This document shows positions 24,718-32,585 of a DNA stretch of 50,337 bases, piece by piece. The position numbers and the translations under genes were made by a program. Where the stretch lies: the NCBI GenBank assembly GCA_030531385.1, contig JAUNNP010000004.1:1-50337 (forward strand), given 5' to 3'. Source of the DNA: Eubacteriales bacterium. Lineage in GTDB: Bacteria; Bacillota; Clostridia; Lachnospirales; Lachnospiraceae. Every line of letters begins with the position of its first letter. Positions within the stretch are counted from its first letter, which is position 1. The notes beneath the pieces are model-generated. The model was not told the DNA's origin. It saw only the letters and a list, made by a program, of their open reading frames with translations, and did not search any database.

Positions 24718-25827
24718 GTGAGCGAAAGATGTAAAGCTATGACACTGGTCAAACGATGCCTGCGGTTTCTGCTGTATGCGGATATTGAACCGGAGGATTA
24801 CAATAAAATATATGATGATTGCATGGATAATAATCGTACCATGCTTCGTGTCTATGCGATTATAAGCTTTATCTTTTTTACGATTTGTCTGACAATCGGC
24901 TATGCGGTACCGGGCATGCGGCATAAACTTATGGCATACTTTGTGGGATCCGTCTGTTCAGGTGCTGTTATAATAGTGTCCTTCATTTTCAGGGATAAAA
25001 AAATCATTCATGCAGTGATGCATGTGTTCAGTGTTATTTTACTTGCATCAGGGCTTTTGATCACCCTGGTGCAGGCTCCGGAGCAGATGACGATCACGCT
25101 TGTGGCTCTTTTGATGGTGGTCCCGCTTTTATTTGATGATAAGCCATACAAGTCGCTGGCCCTTATTATTGCTGCGGATATTATATACCTGAGCATAGCG
25201 CCGCAGGTAAAGCCGGGAGAGATACTGGCACTGGATATGGTCGATATCCTTGTTTTCGGCACGATCGGTGTACTGGTGGGTACAAACGTCACAAAGGTGA
25301 AAATGCAGCGCTATATTTATGCGCGGGAGATCAAGCTGTCAGCAATCATGGATGGACTTACAGGCCTGTATAACCGCAGACGTTATGAGCATGATCTTAA
25401 GAAGCTGTCGGAAGAGGAAATGCCTTCGGACCTCGCTGTGGCCGTCATTGATATCAACGGTCTTAAGAATGTCAATGATACGCTCGGACATGATGCGGGC
25501 GACGAAATGATCATACTTGCAGCCAATACGATGACCGAGGTGTTTAACGAAGTCGGAACCTGCTATCGCATAGGCGGAGACGAATTTGCGGTCATAATGA
25601 ATTGCCCGAAGGAAGCGGCAGAAGCACGGCGCCGGCTGATGGATGAGCTGCTTCATAAGGTATCGGGTATTCATATTAAAAATATGTATGTGTCTACGGG
25701 CATTGCAGTACATTCGGACATGCCGGATCTCGATATTATTGAGCTTATAAAGGCAGCAGACGGTCTTATGTATGCGGATAAGAATGCTTATTATGAGCGT
25801 ACGGGGCTAAACAGAAGGGCAAGATAA
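24718..25827 (+). CDS. Membrane diguanylate cyclase (GGDEF domain)
   Basis: A 369-residue protein. Residues 40-195 contain five to six hydrophobic segments forming an unclassified membrane sensor. After a short linker comes the GGDEF domain (about 205-365) with MDGLTGLYNRRRYE at its start and the intact active-site RIGGDEFAVI near residue 283, so it should make cyclic di-GMP from GTP. No RxxD inhibitory site is seen five residues before GGDEF. The start is uncertain: GTG at 24718 and ATG at 24739 both lack a good ribosome binding site. A possible extended -10, TGCTAAAAT at 24676-24684, precedes both. The gene stands alone and is followed by a REP-like palindrome. Confidence 0.88.
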   Translation: MSERCKAMTLVKRCLRFLLYADIEPEDYNKIYDDCMDNNRTMLRVYAIISFIFFTICLTIGYAVPGMRHKLMAYFVGSVCSGAVIIVSFIFRDKKIIHAVMHVFSVILLASGLLITLVQAPEQMTITLVALLMVVPLLFDDKPYKSLALIIAADIIYLSIAPQVKPGEILALDMVDILVFGTIGVLVGTNVTKVKMQRYIYAREIKLSAIMDGLTGLYNRRRYEHDLKKLSEEEMPSDLAVAVIDINGLKNVNDTLGHDAGDEMIILAANTMTEVFNEVGTCYRIGGDEFAVIMNCPKEAAEARRRLMDELLHKVSGIHIKNMYVSTGIAVHSDMPDLDIIELIKAADGLMYADKNAYYERTGLNRRAR

Positions 25828-25828
25828 A

Positions 25829-25858
25829 GGTGTCAAAAGAACCGTCCCCACTGACACT
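25829..25858. repeat. REP-like palindrome, copy 1
   Basis: GGTGTCA and TGACAC ends flank a core AAAAGAACCGTCCCC. The same core occurs at 28561-28632 (two inverted copies) and at 35782-35817. It starts one base after the diguanylate cyclase stop codon. Confidence 0.85.
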
Positions 25859-25872
25859 CACAAAATTTTTAC

Positions 25873-25900
25873 TTGCAAAAAAAATATTTTGTGTTATCAT
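25873..25900 (+). promoter_or_regulatory. Promoter of the T-box transcription unit
   Basis: TTGCAA at 25873-25878, a 16-base spacer, and TATCAT at 25895-25900 preceded by TG. It places the transcript start near 25907, just before the first T-box helix. Confidence 0.7.
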
Positions 25901-25920
25901 AGCACATAACTTCATAAAAC

Positions 25921-26195
25921 AAAGGCGATGACGGAGAGTTTCATTTACAAAGGTCAGGTAGAGAGAGTCAGCGGCAGGTGAAAGCTGATACCACCGGTAA
26001 ATGGATGTAGCTCCTAAGCTGTTGGGAAGAAAGCCTGAATAAAGGCAAGTAGAACCCTTCCGCGCAAGCTGCGTTAGTGCTTAGGGTTTGATGGAACCTG
26101 AAAAGTGGCAGAGTATCGTGAGATACATGCAAATTGAGTGGTACCGCGGGTGATTTTACAGCTCGTCTCAAAGTTTACTTTGGGGCGAGCTTCGT
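25921..26195 (+). ncRNA. T-box riboswitch leader
   Basis: A complete tRNA-sensing T-box leader. Stem I starts near 25925; CATTTAC (25942-25948) pairs with GTAAATG (25997-26003) above the specifier loop, and GGAG pairs with CTCC below it. The apical AGAGAG and GGTGAAAGC motifs that contact the tRNA elbow are present. Stem III carries GCTGCGTTAG. The T-box itself reads GAGTGGTACCGCGG at 26136-26149. The terminator helix is 26160-26191, 14 pairs around TTTA, with a rather poor T tail. The specifier loop is GATGTAG (26004-26010). The tRNA-acceptor-binding bases are TGGT, which pair with a discriminator A. The frame that best combines both is GTA (valine). The controlled gene starts 75 bases after the terminator. 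Confidence 0.93.
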
Positions 26196-26265
26196 TGCGT
26201 TTATAGGCATTTTTAGCCCGCACCGGGACAGGGAATATTTATAAAGCAGGATACAAGGAGGAAAA

Positions 26266-28548
26266 ATGCAGCTTTCACAGAACAGATTACAGACCAAGAT
26301 CAATGAGATCGCGGATAGGATCCACACTTTAAGAAGCATTGCCGGCTATTCGGAAGAATATATGGCAAAGCGAAACGACATCACGGTTGATGATTACATT
26401 TCGTACGAGACAGGTGAGAAGGACCTTGATTTCGCCTTCCTTTATACCTGCGCCCAGATCTTCAACATCGATGTAACGGAGCTTATCGAGGGAGCAGCGC
26501 CTACGCTCAGCAAATATACAGTTACCAGAAAGGGAGACGGACAGAGAGTTGAAGAGGCTCACGGCATGGTTTACTACAACCTTGCACATCGTTTCCGCAA
26601 CAGGATCGCAGAGCCGCTGTTCGTTCAGATGCTTTATGACAAGGATGCCGAGACACGTCCTATCGAGTGCACCACCCATTATGGCCAGGAGTGCGATATC
26701 GTTATCAAGGGCTATATGAAGGTTCAGGTCGGCGATCACACAGAGATCCTCGGACCAAATGATACTATTTACTATGACTCATCAACACCGCATGGAATGA
26801 TCGCAACCAATGGAGGCGACTGTGAGTTCTATGCTATCGTTCTCAATCCCGAGGACTTTGAGGCCAATAAGCCTGAGGCTGTTCCGGCATTTACAGCTAC
26901 AAGAGAGACCGGAGAGCACCGTATCTGGGAGAAGTTTATTGAGCCGACGGAAGCAGGCAACGGTGTGCTTAAGAGTATTAAGTACAAGAATGAAGACAGC
27001 TTCAACTTTGCATATGATGTAGTAGATGCCATTGCGGAGAAGAATCCTGACAAGCTTGCTCTCATGCATGTGGGCGTTGATAAGACTGAGCACCGCTTTA
27101 CCTTTGGCGATATGAAGAAGATGAGCGGCCGTGTTGCAAACTACTTCCGTTCACTCGGAGTAAAGAAGGGCGACAAGGTACTCCTCATCCTCCGCAGAAA
27201 CTGGCAGTACTGGCCGATAGTTGTGGGACTTGAGAAGCTTGGTGCTATTCCGATCCCTGCAGTTGACCAGCTCCTTGAGAAGGACATCACCTACCGCCTT
27301 GATATTGCAGAGGTCACCACGATCGTATGTACATCCTTCGGCCACGTTTCGGATGAGGTCGAGAAGTCAGCTGCCATCTACGGCAAGATTCAGAACCTTA
27401 TCATGACAAACGGTGCCAAGGAAGGTTGGCGCGATTTTGATAAGGAGTTTGAGATGTTCTCAAGTCACTTCCCGCGCACGAAGGACACTATCTGCGGAAA
27501 TGACCGTATGATGATGATCTTCACCTCAGGCTCAACAGGCTATCCGAAGCTTGCCGCTCACAACTGCAAGTATCCGCTCGGCCACTTTGTAACAGCACGT
27601 TACTGGCAGTGCGTAAATCCTGACGGACTTCACCTTACCATCTCCGATACAGGCTGGGCTAAGTCGATGTGGGGCAAGATCTTCGGACAGTGGCTCTGCG
27701 AGGCAGCAGTATTTGTATATGACTTTGACCGCTTCCATGCGGATGATATTATGCCAATGCTGGCAAAATATAATGTAACGACCTTCTGTGCACCGCCTAC
27801 AATGTACAGGATGTTCATTAAGGAAGACCTTTCAAAGTATGATCTTTCAACCATCCAGCATGCAAGTACAGCCGGTGAGGCTATGAACCCGGAGGTATTC
27901 AACCGCTTCAGAGAGGCAACGGGCTTAAGCATCATGGAGGGCTTCGGCCAGTCAGAGGGTCCGGTACTTATCGGAAACTTCGTAGGTATGACACCAAAGA
28001 TCGGTTCGCTTGGAAAGCCGAATCCGGCATTTGACATTCGTCTTATTGACGCAGATAACAACAATGTTCCTGTCGGCGAGACCGGTGAGATCTGTGTCAG
28101 AACAGTAAACGGCGCTCCATGCGGACTGCTTATGGATTACTACAGAAATGAAGAGGAGACCAAGGCAACCTGGCATGACGGATACTATCATACAGGCGAC
28201 CTCGCATGGCAGGATGAGGATGGATATCTCTGGTATGTGGGCCGTGCCGATGACCTTATCAAGTCTTCGGGCTACCGTATCGGACCGTTCGAGATCGAGT
28301 CGGTCATCATGGAGCTTCCGTATGTACTTGAGTGCGGCGTATCCGCAGAGCCGGATGAGCTCAGAGGCCAGATAGTAAAGGCAAGCATCGTGCTTGTAAA
28401 GGGAACAGAGCCTACAGAGGAACTCAAGAAAGAAGTTCAGGAGTATGTAAAGCAGCGTACCGCGCCTTACAAGTATCCGAGAATAGTTGTCTTCAGGGAC
28501 GAGCTTCCGAAGACGACCAGCGGAAAGATCATAAGACATAAGCTCTAA
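26266..28548 (+). CDS. XRE-HTH/cupin/acyl-CoA synthetase fusion
   Basis: A 760-residue three-part protein. Residues 8-70 form an XRE-type helix-turn-helix. Residues 105-200 form a cupin (TTHYGQECDIVIKGYMKVQVG, STPHGMIA), a likely small-ligand sensor. Residues 230-760 are an adenylate-forming enzyme of the medium-chain acyl-CoA synthetase type: phosphate loop FTSGSTGYPK near 419, GFGQSEGP near 555, HTGDLAW near 640, the hinge GRADDLIKSSGYRIGPFE near 657, and the catalytic Lys in TTSGKIIRHKL at the very C-terminus. It should activate a carboxylic acid to the acyl-CoA. Ribosome binding site AGGAGG. It stands alone behind a T-box and ends at a REP pair that can act as terminator. Confidence 0.85.
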   Translation: MQLSQNRLQTKINEIADRIHTLRSIAGYSEEYMAKRNDITVDDYISYETGEKDLDFAFLYTCAQIFNIDVTELIEGAAPTLSKYTVTRKGDGQRVEEAHGMVYYNLAHRFRNRIAEPLFVQMLYDKDAETRPIECTTHYGQECDIVIKGYMKVQVGDHTEILGPNDTIYYDSSTPHGMIATNGGDCEFYAIVLNPEDFEANKPEAVPAFTATRETGEHRIWEKFIEPTEAGNGVLKSIKYKNEDSFNFAYDVVDAIAEKNPDKLALMHVGVDKTEHRFTFGDMKKMSGRVANYFRSLGVKKGDKVLLILRRNWQYWPIVVGLEKLGAIPIPAVDQLLEKDITYRLDIAEVTTIVCTSFGHVSDEVEKSAAIYGKIQNLIMTNGAKEGWRDFDKEFEMFSSHFPRTKDTICGNDRMMMIFTSGSTGYPKLAAHNCKYPLGHFVTARYWQCVNPDGLHLTISDTGWAKSMWGKIFGQWLCEAAVFVYDFDRFHADDIMPMLAKYNVTTFCAPPTMYRMFIKEDLSKYDLSTIQHASTAGEAMNPEVFNRFREATGLSIMEGFGQSEGPVLIGNFVGMTPKIGSLGKPNPAFDIRLIDADNNNVPVGETGEICVRTVNGAPCGLLMDYYRNEEETKATWHDGYYHTGDLAWQDEDGYLWYVGRADDLIKSSGYRIGPFEIESVIMELPYVLECGVSAEPDELRGQIVKASIVLVKGTEPTEELKKEVQEYVKQRTAPYKYPRIVVFRDELPKTTSGKIIRHKL

Positions 28549-28560
28549 TAGCAGTATCAC

Positions 28561-28632
28561 GGGTGTCAGGGGGACGGTTCTTCTGACACCCCTTTTTACC
28601 GGGTGTCAAAAGAACCGTCCCCCTGACACCCC
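28561..28632. repeat. REP-like palindromes, copies 2 and 3, in inverted pair
   Basis: Copy 2 (28561-28591) and copy 3 (28601-28631) are 31-base units in opposite orientation, identical at 30 of 31 positions after reverse complementing, with a 9-base spacer. Each unit has GGGTGTCA/TGACACCC ends. Copy 2 is followed by CTTTTT, so it can serve as an intrinsic terminator for the synthetase gene. The layout is that of a REPIN (REP doublet). Confidence 0.9.
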
Positions 28633-28649
28633 CGGATTTTCGCCGCGTT

Positions 28650-30008
28650 TTATCCAAGATCCTCCCTCGGGAAACCGGCACGTACGTGAGTAAAGTAGAT
28701 GACGAGCACGATAATGGAGAGTATCCATGAGACGGGCCAGGCGAGAAGGACGAACTCAAAGAAGTTGAAGAAGGGCAGCAGCACGATGATCCATATCATG
28801 CGGAAGCCGCAGACAAATATAAGTGTGATCAGTGTAGGCTGAATGGACTTTCCGTAGCCGCGGAGCGTATTTGAAAAGATGCTCATAATGGCGTCAAGAA
28901 AATCCGTCATAACCATAATGACAAGGCGTCGGGAGCCTATGGCAATGACCTCCGGATCTTTGTTGTAGAGACTAAGCAGCGGAGCCCTGAAGATCGAAAA
29001 GGTTATGCCCATAGAGAGACTTATTATGACAGCGCAGATAAGGATAGTGCGCATGACCTTATCCGCGCGCTTAAACTTTCGAGCGCTTACATGCTGTGCT
29101 GTAAATGTTGCAGCAGCTATACCATTTGAGGTGAGAAATGCTATCTGAAAGCCCTCAATACTCTGGGAGGCAGCATTGCCCGCAACGACAATTGAGCCGA
29201 AGGTGTTGATCGAGGACTGGATCATGATGTTCGGGATGGAATAAAGGCTGTTCTGCACCGCGATAGGCACGCCGAGCGTCATGATGTCCTTTGTGATACG
29301 GCGGTCGAGGCTGAGCTTCCTTAAGTTCAGCTTAAGGGCGGAGTCCTCCCTTATAAGCGCCTGCAGTACGAGGATAGCTGAGATGAAGTTTGATACAGTG
29401 GTGGCAATGGCGACACCGGCCACCCCCATGCCGAGGCAGACAACGCTGATGATGTTAAGGACGAGGTTGACTATGCCGGCTGCGATAAGGTAATACATCG
29501 GGCGCTTCGTATCGCCGATGCTGCGCAGGATGGCAGAGCCAAAGTTGTACACCACGGAGGCCGGAAGGCCGATGCAGTAGATGTACATATAAAGGCAGGT
29601 CATATCAAGGATGTCATCCGGAGTGGAGGTCAGGATAAGGAGCGGCCTGACTGTGATGAGGGCGAAAATAAGTGTGGCAATGCCGCACATGAGCGAAAGG
29701 CCCATAGAGGCGTGAACTATGCGGGATACCTTATCGTGATTTCCGGTCGCATAGGCGCCGGCGGTCTGTATGTTTACTCCAGTGGAAAGTCCGATAAATA
29801 TCTGGATATAGAGATTGACGAGCGCGGTGGTGGAGCCTACGGCTGCCAGGGCACCCGCCCCCGCGAAGCGGCCAACGACAATAACATCGGCAGCATTAAA
29901 CAAAAGCTGAAGGATATTGCCGAGAGCAAGCGGTATGATGAAGAGAAAATATTTCTTTAATATGGGTCCGTTTAAAATGTCTATCTCATGCGAGCTTCTG
30001 CCTGCCAT
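28650..30008 (-). CDS. MATE family efflux transporter
   Basis: A 452-residue MATE exporter with 12 predicted membrane helices. Family features include DILNGPILKKYFLFIIPLALGN, LFNAADVIVVGRFAG, AAVGSTTALVNL, and NFGSAILRSIGDTKRPMYYL near residue 165. It is not a recent duplicate of the MATE protein at 22515, since the two differ throughout. CAGGAGG precedes the ATG at 30008. It is transcribed towards the REP pair and away from the GNAT gene, so the 144-base gap 30009-30152 must hold divergent promoters; none is convincing by eye. Confidence 0.9.
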   Translation of the reverse strand: MAGRSSHEIDILNGPILKKYFLFIIPLALGNILQLLFNAADVIVVGRFAGAGALAAVGSTTALVNLYIQIFIGLSTGVNIQTAGAYATGNHDKVSRIVHASMGLSLMCGIATLIFALITVRPLLILTSTPDDILDMTCLYMYIYCIGLPASVVYNFGSAILRSIGDTKRPMYYLIAAGIVNLVLNIISVVCLGMGVAGVAIATTVSNFISAILVLQALIREDSALKLNLRKLSLDRRITKDIMTLGVPIAVQNSLYSIPNIMIQSSINTFGSIVVAGNAASQSIEGFQIAFLTSNGIAAATFTAQHVSARKFKRADKVMRTILICAVIISLSMGITFSIFRAPLLSLYNKDPEVIAIGSRRLVIMVMTDFLDAIMSIFSNTLRGYGKSIQPTLITLIFVCGFRMIWIIVLLPFFNFFEFVLLAWPVSWILSIIVLVIYFTHVRAGFPREDLG

Positions 30009-30152
30009 GATGAATCGCCTCCTGAAATGCTGTCAGCCAACATATTTTATAACTGCATGAGCGAAAATTCAAGACTGTGGTGTTCAGCGGAAAAAACGTG
30101 GAAGTAATTTCAGAATAAAATTAAAAACATTATTTAAATGGAGCAGATAAAT

Positions 30153-30638
30153 ATGACAATAAGAAAATACACAGAAGCAGATTTAGGTGAAATGATACGC
30201 ATCTGGAATGATGTGGTGGAGCAGGGCATCGCCTTTCCGCAGGAGGATTTTCTGGACGAGGTAAGCGGAAGGGAGTTTTTTGCGGCCCAGACCTTCTCGG
30301 CTGTGGCTGAAGATGAGGAGACTGGCCGGATCTGCGGCCTCTACATCCTGCATCCGAATAATGTGGGAAGGTGCGGACATATCTGTAATGCGAGCTATGC
30401 GGTGGACACCTCGCTCAGGGGTAAACATATAGGCGAGCAGCTCGTGCGGCACTGCATTAAGCAGGCCGGGCTCGAGGGCTACAGAGTGCTGCAGTTTAAC
30501 GCGGTCGTAAGGACCAATATTCATGCAAGGCATCTCTACGAGCGCTGCGGCTTTAAGCAGCTGGGTACTATTCCGGGGGGATTCCGCATGAAGGACGGGC
30601 ACTATGAGGACATATGCCCGTATTATATAGAGGTTTGA
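30153..30638 (+). CDS. GNAT family N-acetyltransferase
   Basis: A 161-residue acetyl-CoA-dependent N-acetyltransferase. The GNAT core is visible: the N-terminal IRKYTEADLGEMIRIWNDVV, the beta-4 strand NASYAVDTSLRGKHIGEQLVRHC, which is the pyrophosphate-binding Q/RxxGxG/A-type loop (RGKHIG), and the NIHARHLYERCGFKQLG segment. It resembles phosphinothricin-acetyltransferase-type members, but the substrate is unknown. The start at 30153 (MTIRKYTE) was chosen because GGAG lies 9 bases upstream; the in-frame ATG at 30138 has none. It meets the convergent EamA gene 8 bases later. Confidence 0.85.
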   Translation: MTIRKYTEADLGEMIRIWNDVVEQGIAFPQEDFLDEVSGREFFAAQTFSAVAEDEETGRICGLYILHPNNVGRCGHICNASYAVDTSLRGKHIGEQLVRHCIKQAGLEGYRVLQFNAVVRTNIHARHLYERCGFKQLGTIPGGFRMKDGHYEDICPYYIEV

Positions 30639-30646
30639 CTTAATTT

Positions 30647-31549
30647 TCAGGTTTCTCCGATGAACTGGTCTGCGATAACGGAGAAGAGTATGATCGCGGC
30701 ACCGATGATGCCGGTGACGGAGGTCCGCTCGCCGAGCAGGATAAAGGAGAATATGGCAGTGATGACCGGGGTCAGGGTCTGCAGCAGGGCTGCGGCGCGC
30801 GAGCTGATGGATTCAAGCGCGGCATTTTGCAGAATGTAGCCTCCGAGGGTGCAGGTGATCGCGAGGTACAGGACTATCAGCCAGCAGCTGCCGTTCATGA
30901 GCTCAAGATGAAGCGATGGGTCCGTGAGCGGCAGGGCGCCGGCAGCCATGATAAGTGACATTATGGTCTGGGCCGCGGAAAGCGAGATGCCATCCATTTT
31001 TGTCACGGCCTGCTCTCCGAAGACAAGCGAGCCTGCGAGCATGACCGCGGCCATCAGCGCAAAGAGCTCGCCGGGGCCAATGCTGCCGATCCCGTTCTCG
31101 CAGCAGAGCATATAGAGGCCGACAAGCACGAGAAGCTGTATCGGCAGATGCGCGAGCTTGTATTTTTTGCGGTATACGATAAGTGCCAGCAGGGGAGCGA
31201 TGAGCGTGGGCATGGACCTTATGAAGGCAACATTTGTAGCTGCTGTCATGGAGAGCGCCAGATTATTTACAATATAAGCCGCTCCGGTGCAGAAGGCGGG
31301 AAGGAACCAGACCTTTACAGGGGTCTCCTTTAAGCCGCGGAATATTCTTTTATGCCAGATGAGAAGCATAGCAAGGAGTGCAATGCAGTATCTTATGACG
31401 AGCACCGCATAGACCGGCATTATATCAAAAAGCATCTTTGAGATAGGGTCTCCGAAGCCGTAAAGAAGATCCTGAAGCAATAAAAAAATGTAAGGCAGGG
31501 TGAGGACCTGCCTGCCTGTTTTACCGGGTTCGATAAGCTTGATGACCAT
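30647..31549 (-). CDS. DMT superfamily permease (EamA domains)
   Basis: A 300-residue membrane protein with ten predicted helices and two EamA repeats, typical of drug/metabolite exporters. Repeat 1 includes the GDPISKMLFDIMPVYAVLVIRY segment; repeat 2 ends with SRAAALLQTLTPVITAIFSFILLGERTS followed by the closing IIGAAIILFSV, a strong family signature. The start at 31549 (MVIKLIEPG) was preferred because GGAGG lies just upstream; the frame extends to a GTG at 31579 without such a site. It lies downstream of the GntR gene on the same strand, separated by a terminator hairpin. Confidence 0.88.
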   Translation of the reverse strand: MVIKLIEPGKTGRQVLTLPYIFLLLQDLLYGFGDPISKMLFDIMPVYAVLVIRYCIALLAMLLIWHKRIFRGLKETPVKVWFLPAFCTGAAYIVNNLALSMTAATNVAFIRSMPTLIAPLLALIVYRKKYKLAHLPIQLLVLVGLYMLCCENGIGSIGPGELFALMAAVMLAGSLVFGEQAVTKMDGISLSAAQTIMSLIMAAGALPLTDPSLHLELMNGSCWLIVLYLAITCTLGGYILQNAALESISSRAAALLQTLTPVITAIFSFILLGERTSVTGIIGAAIILFSVIADQFIGET

Positions 31550-31560
31550 GGTTCCTCCGT

Positions 31561-31600
31561 AAAAAAGCCGCAGAAACACCTTGAAAGCGGTGTGTCTGCG
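31561..31600 (-). terminator. Intrinsic terminator after the GntR gene
   Basis: Read on the minus strand, a 12-bp stem (31600-31589 with 31580-31569, one mismatch) is followed by GGC and six T. It lies between the GntR gene and the EamA start at 31549, so EamA depends on read-through or its own promoter. Confidence 0.8.
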
Positions 31601-31647
31601 ACCTCAATGTCGATTGACATGATTTATAGCATTATGAAAAATGAATG

Positions 31648-32289
31648 TCAAGATTCGGCCGGGATCCAGTCTTTTTTATAGTAATGCTCCTTTAAGCGGC
31701 TGTGCACCAGAGCCGGGTCATCCTTTTCGATGGCCTCGAGTATCAGCTCATGCTGATGAAAAAATACCGGAATGGTCGACTCATCATGAATGGCATACTC
31801 TGCATTGAGCAGCGTAAGCAGATCGTAGTTCTGATTGTAGCTACGGATAAGGTAGTCGTTTTCAGTATAATCTATGATGCAGCGGTCAAAGCTGTTAGAG
31901 CAGAGGGCATAGTTATAAAAGTCCTTTTGCTGCACATAGCCGCGCTGTTTTTCAAGCTCCGCACGCATAAGCACGATAAGAGGCTCCATGGAGCGGCTGT
32001 CACGGCAAAAGTCATATGCCGCGCCAACCAGTAGCATCATGAACTGCGCCAGCGCGAAAACCTCCTCGCGGGTCGGGTTCACAACAAATACACCTGCATT
32101 TCTTTTATATTCCACCAGCCCCTCGCCTTCGAGTATGCTGACCGCCTCCCTTACAGGTGTGTTGCTGACTCCGAGGCTTCTTTTTATTTCATCAAGATTT
32201 ATGCGGCTTCCGAGCGGATATGTGTGATCGAGTATCGCGTGCTTCATTTTCTCGTGAACCAGCTCGCGGGTATTATTTTCTGCGGACAT
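31648..32289 (-). CDS. GntR family regulator, FCD subfamily
   Basis: A 213-residue repressor-type regulator. The N-terminal winged helix-turn-helix (about 8-72) shows the GntR pattern: KMKHAILDHTYPLGSRINLDEIKRSLGVSNTPVREAVSILEGEGLVEYK in pieces. The C-terminal part (about 80-210) is a helical FCD ligand domain; in that family Asp/His residues bind a metal that holds a carboxylate effector, and HQHELILEAIEKDD with HSRLKEHY near the end fit. It is divergent from the glycyl radical enzyme operon, whose promoter carries a perfect palindrome, so it is the probable regulator of that operon. Confidence 0.88.
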   Translation of the reverse strand: MSAENNTRELVHEKMKHAILDHTYPLGSRINLDEIKRSLGVSNTPVREAVSILEGEGLVEYKRNAGVFVVNPTREEVFALAQFMMLLVGAAYDFCRDSRSMEPLIVLMRAELEKQRGYVQQKDFYNYALCSNSFDRCIIDYTENDYLIRSYNQNYDLLTLLNAEYAIHDESTIPVFFHQHELILEAIEKDDPALVHSRLKEHYYKKDWIPAES

Positions 32290-32337
32290 CTTAAGCTACC
32301 GCCGGATAAAGCTCCGGCTCTCCTTCATAAAAAACTC

Positions 32338-32366
32338 TTGACACTAAAGATAACACACCGTATTAT
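32338..32366 (+). promoter_or_regulatory. Strong promoter of the glycyl radical enzyme operon
   Basis: A consensus -35 TTGACA at 32338-32343, a 17-base spacer, and TATTAT at 32361-32366. The transcript would begin near 32373, leaving a leader of about 210 bases. Confidence 0.85.
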
Positions 32367-32380
32367 TTTTGTAAATTTAA

Positions 32381-32396
32381 AAATCGTGCACGATTT
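32381..32396. promoter_or_regulatory. Perfect 16-bp palindromic operator
   Basis: AAATCGTGCACGATTT is a perfect palindrome 15 bases after the -10 box, so a bound regulator would block transcription. It lies between the divergent GntR/FCD gene and the glycyl radical enzyme gene. Its right half, TGCACGATTT, recurs exactly at 35994-36003. Confidence 0.8.
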
Positions 32397-32414
32397 GCGG
32401 CACAAGGGGATCGG

Positions 32415-32500
32415 GTCCATGTATCGGGCGCTGGCGCACGGATACATGGACATGAGACCCGTCAGAACATGAGGAAGAAGCCATTTTTCGCAGAAAAATG
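32415..32500 (+). promoter_or_regulatory. Structured 5' leader of the glycyl radical enzyme mRNA
   Basis: The leader holds a perfect 11-bp stem (32415-32425 with 32441-32451) enclosing GGCGC/GCGC pairing, and a second perfect 8-bp stem (32482-32489 with 32493-32500). Neither is followed by a T tract. It does not match a riboswitch class that I recognise. Confidence 0.5.
32419..32472 (+). CDS. Possible 17-residue leader peptide
   Basis: A short frame MYRALAHGYMDMRPVRT inside the leader of the glycyl radical enzyme operon, with AAGGGG 9 bases before its ATG. The start codon lies inside the perfect 11-bp leader stem. It has three Arg and three Met. There is no independent evidence that it is translated. 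Confidence 0.25.
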   Translation: MYRALAHGYMDMRPVRT

Positions 32501-32585
32501 AGCGGAATCCGAATGTTCGCAGGATTTCGGGAGCACGAAGTGCGGAGAAATCCGTGTGCCGCAAACCATTAGGAAGGAGCAGCAT

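Noticed and set aside
25829-28632. The REP-bracketed T-box unit as an insertion sequence
   Set aside because: No transposase gene lies between the copies and no target-site duplication is visible.
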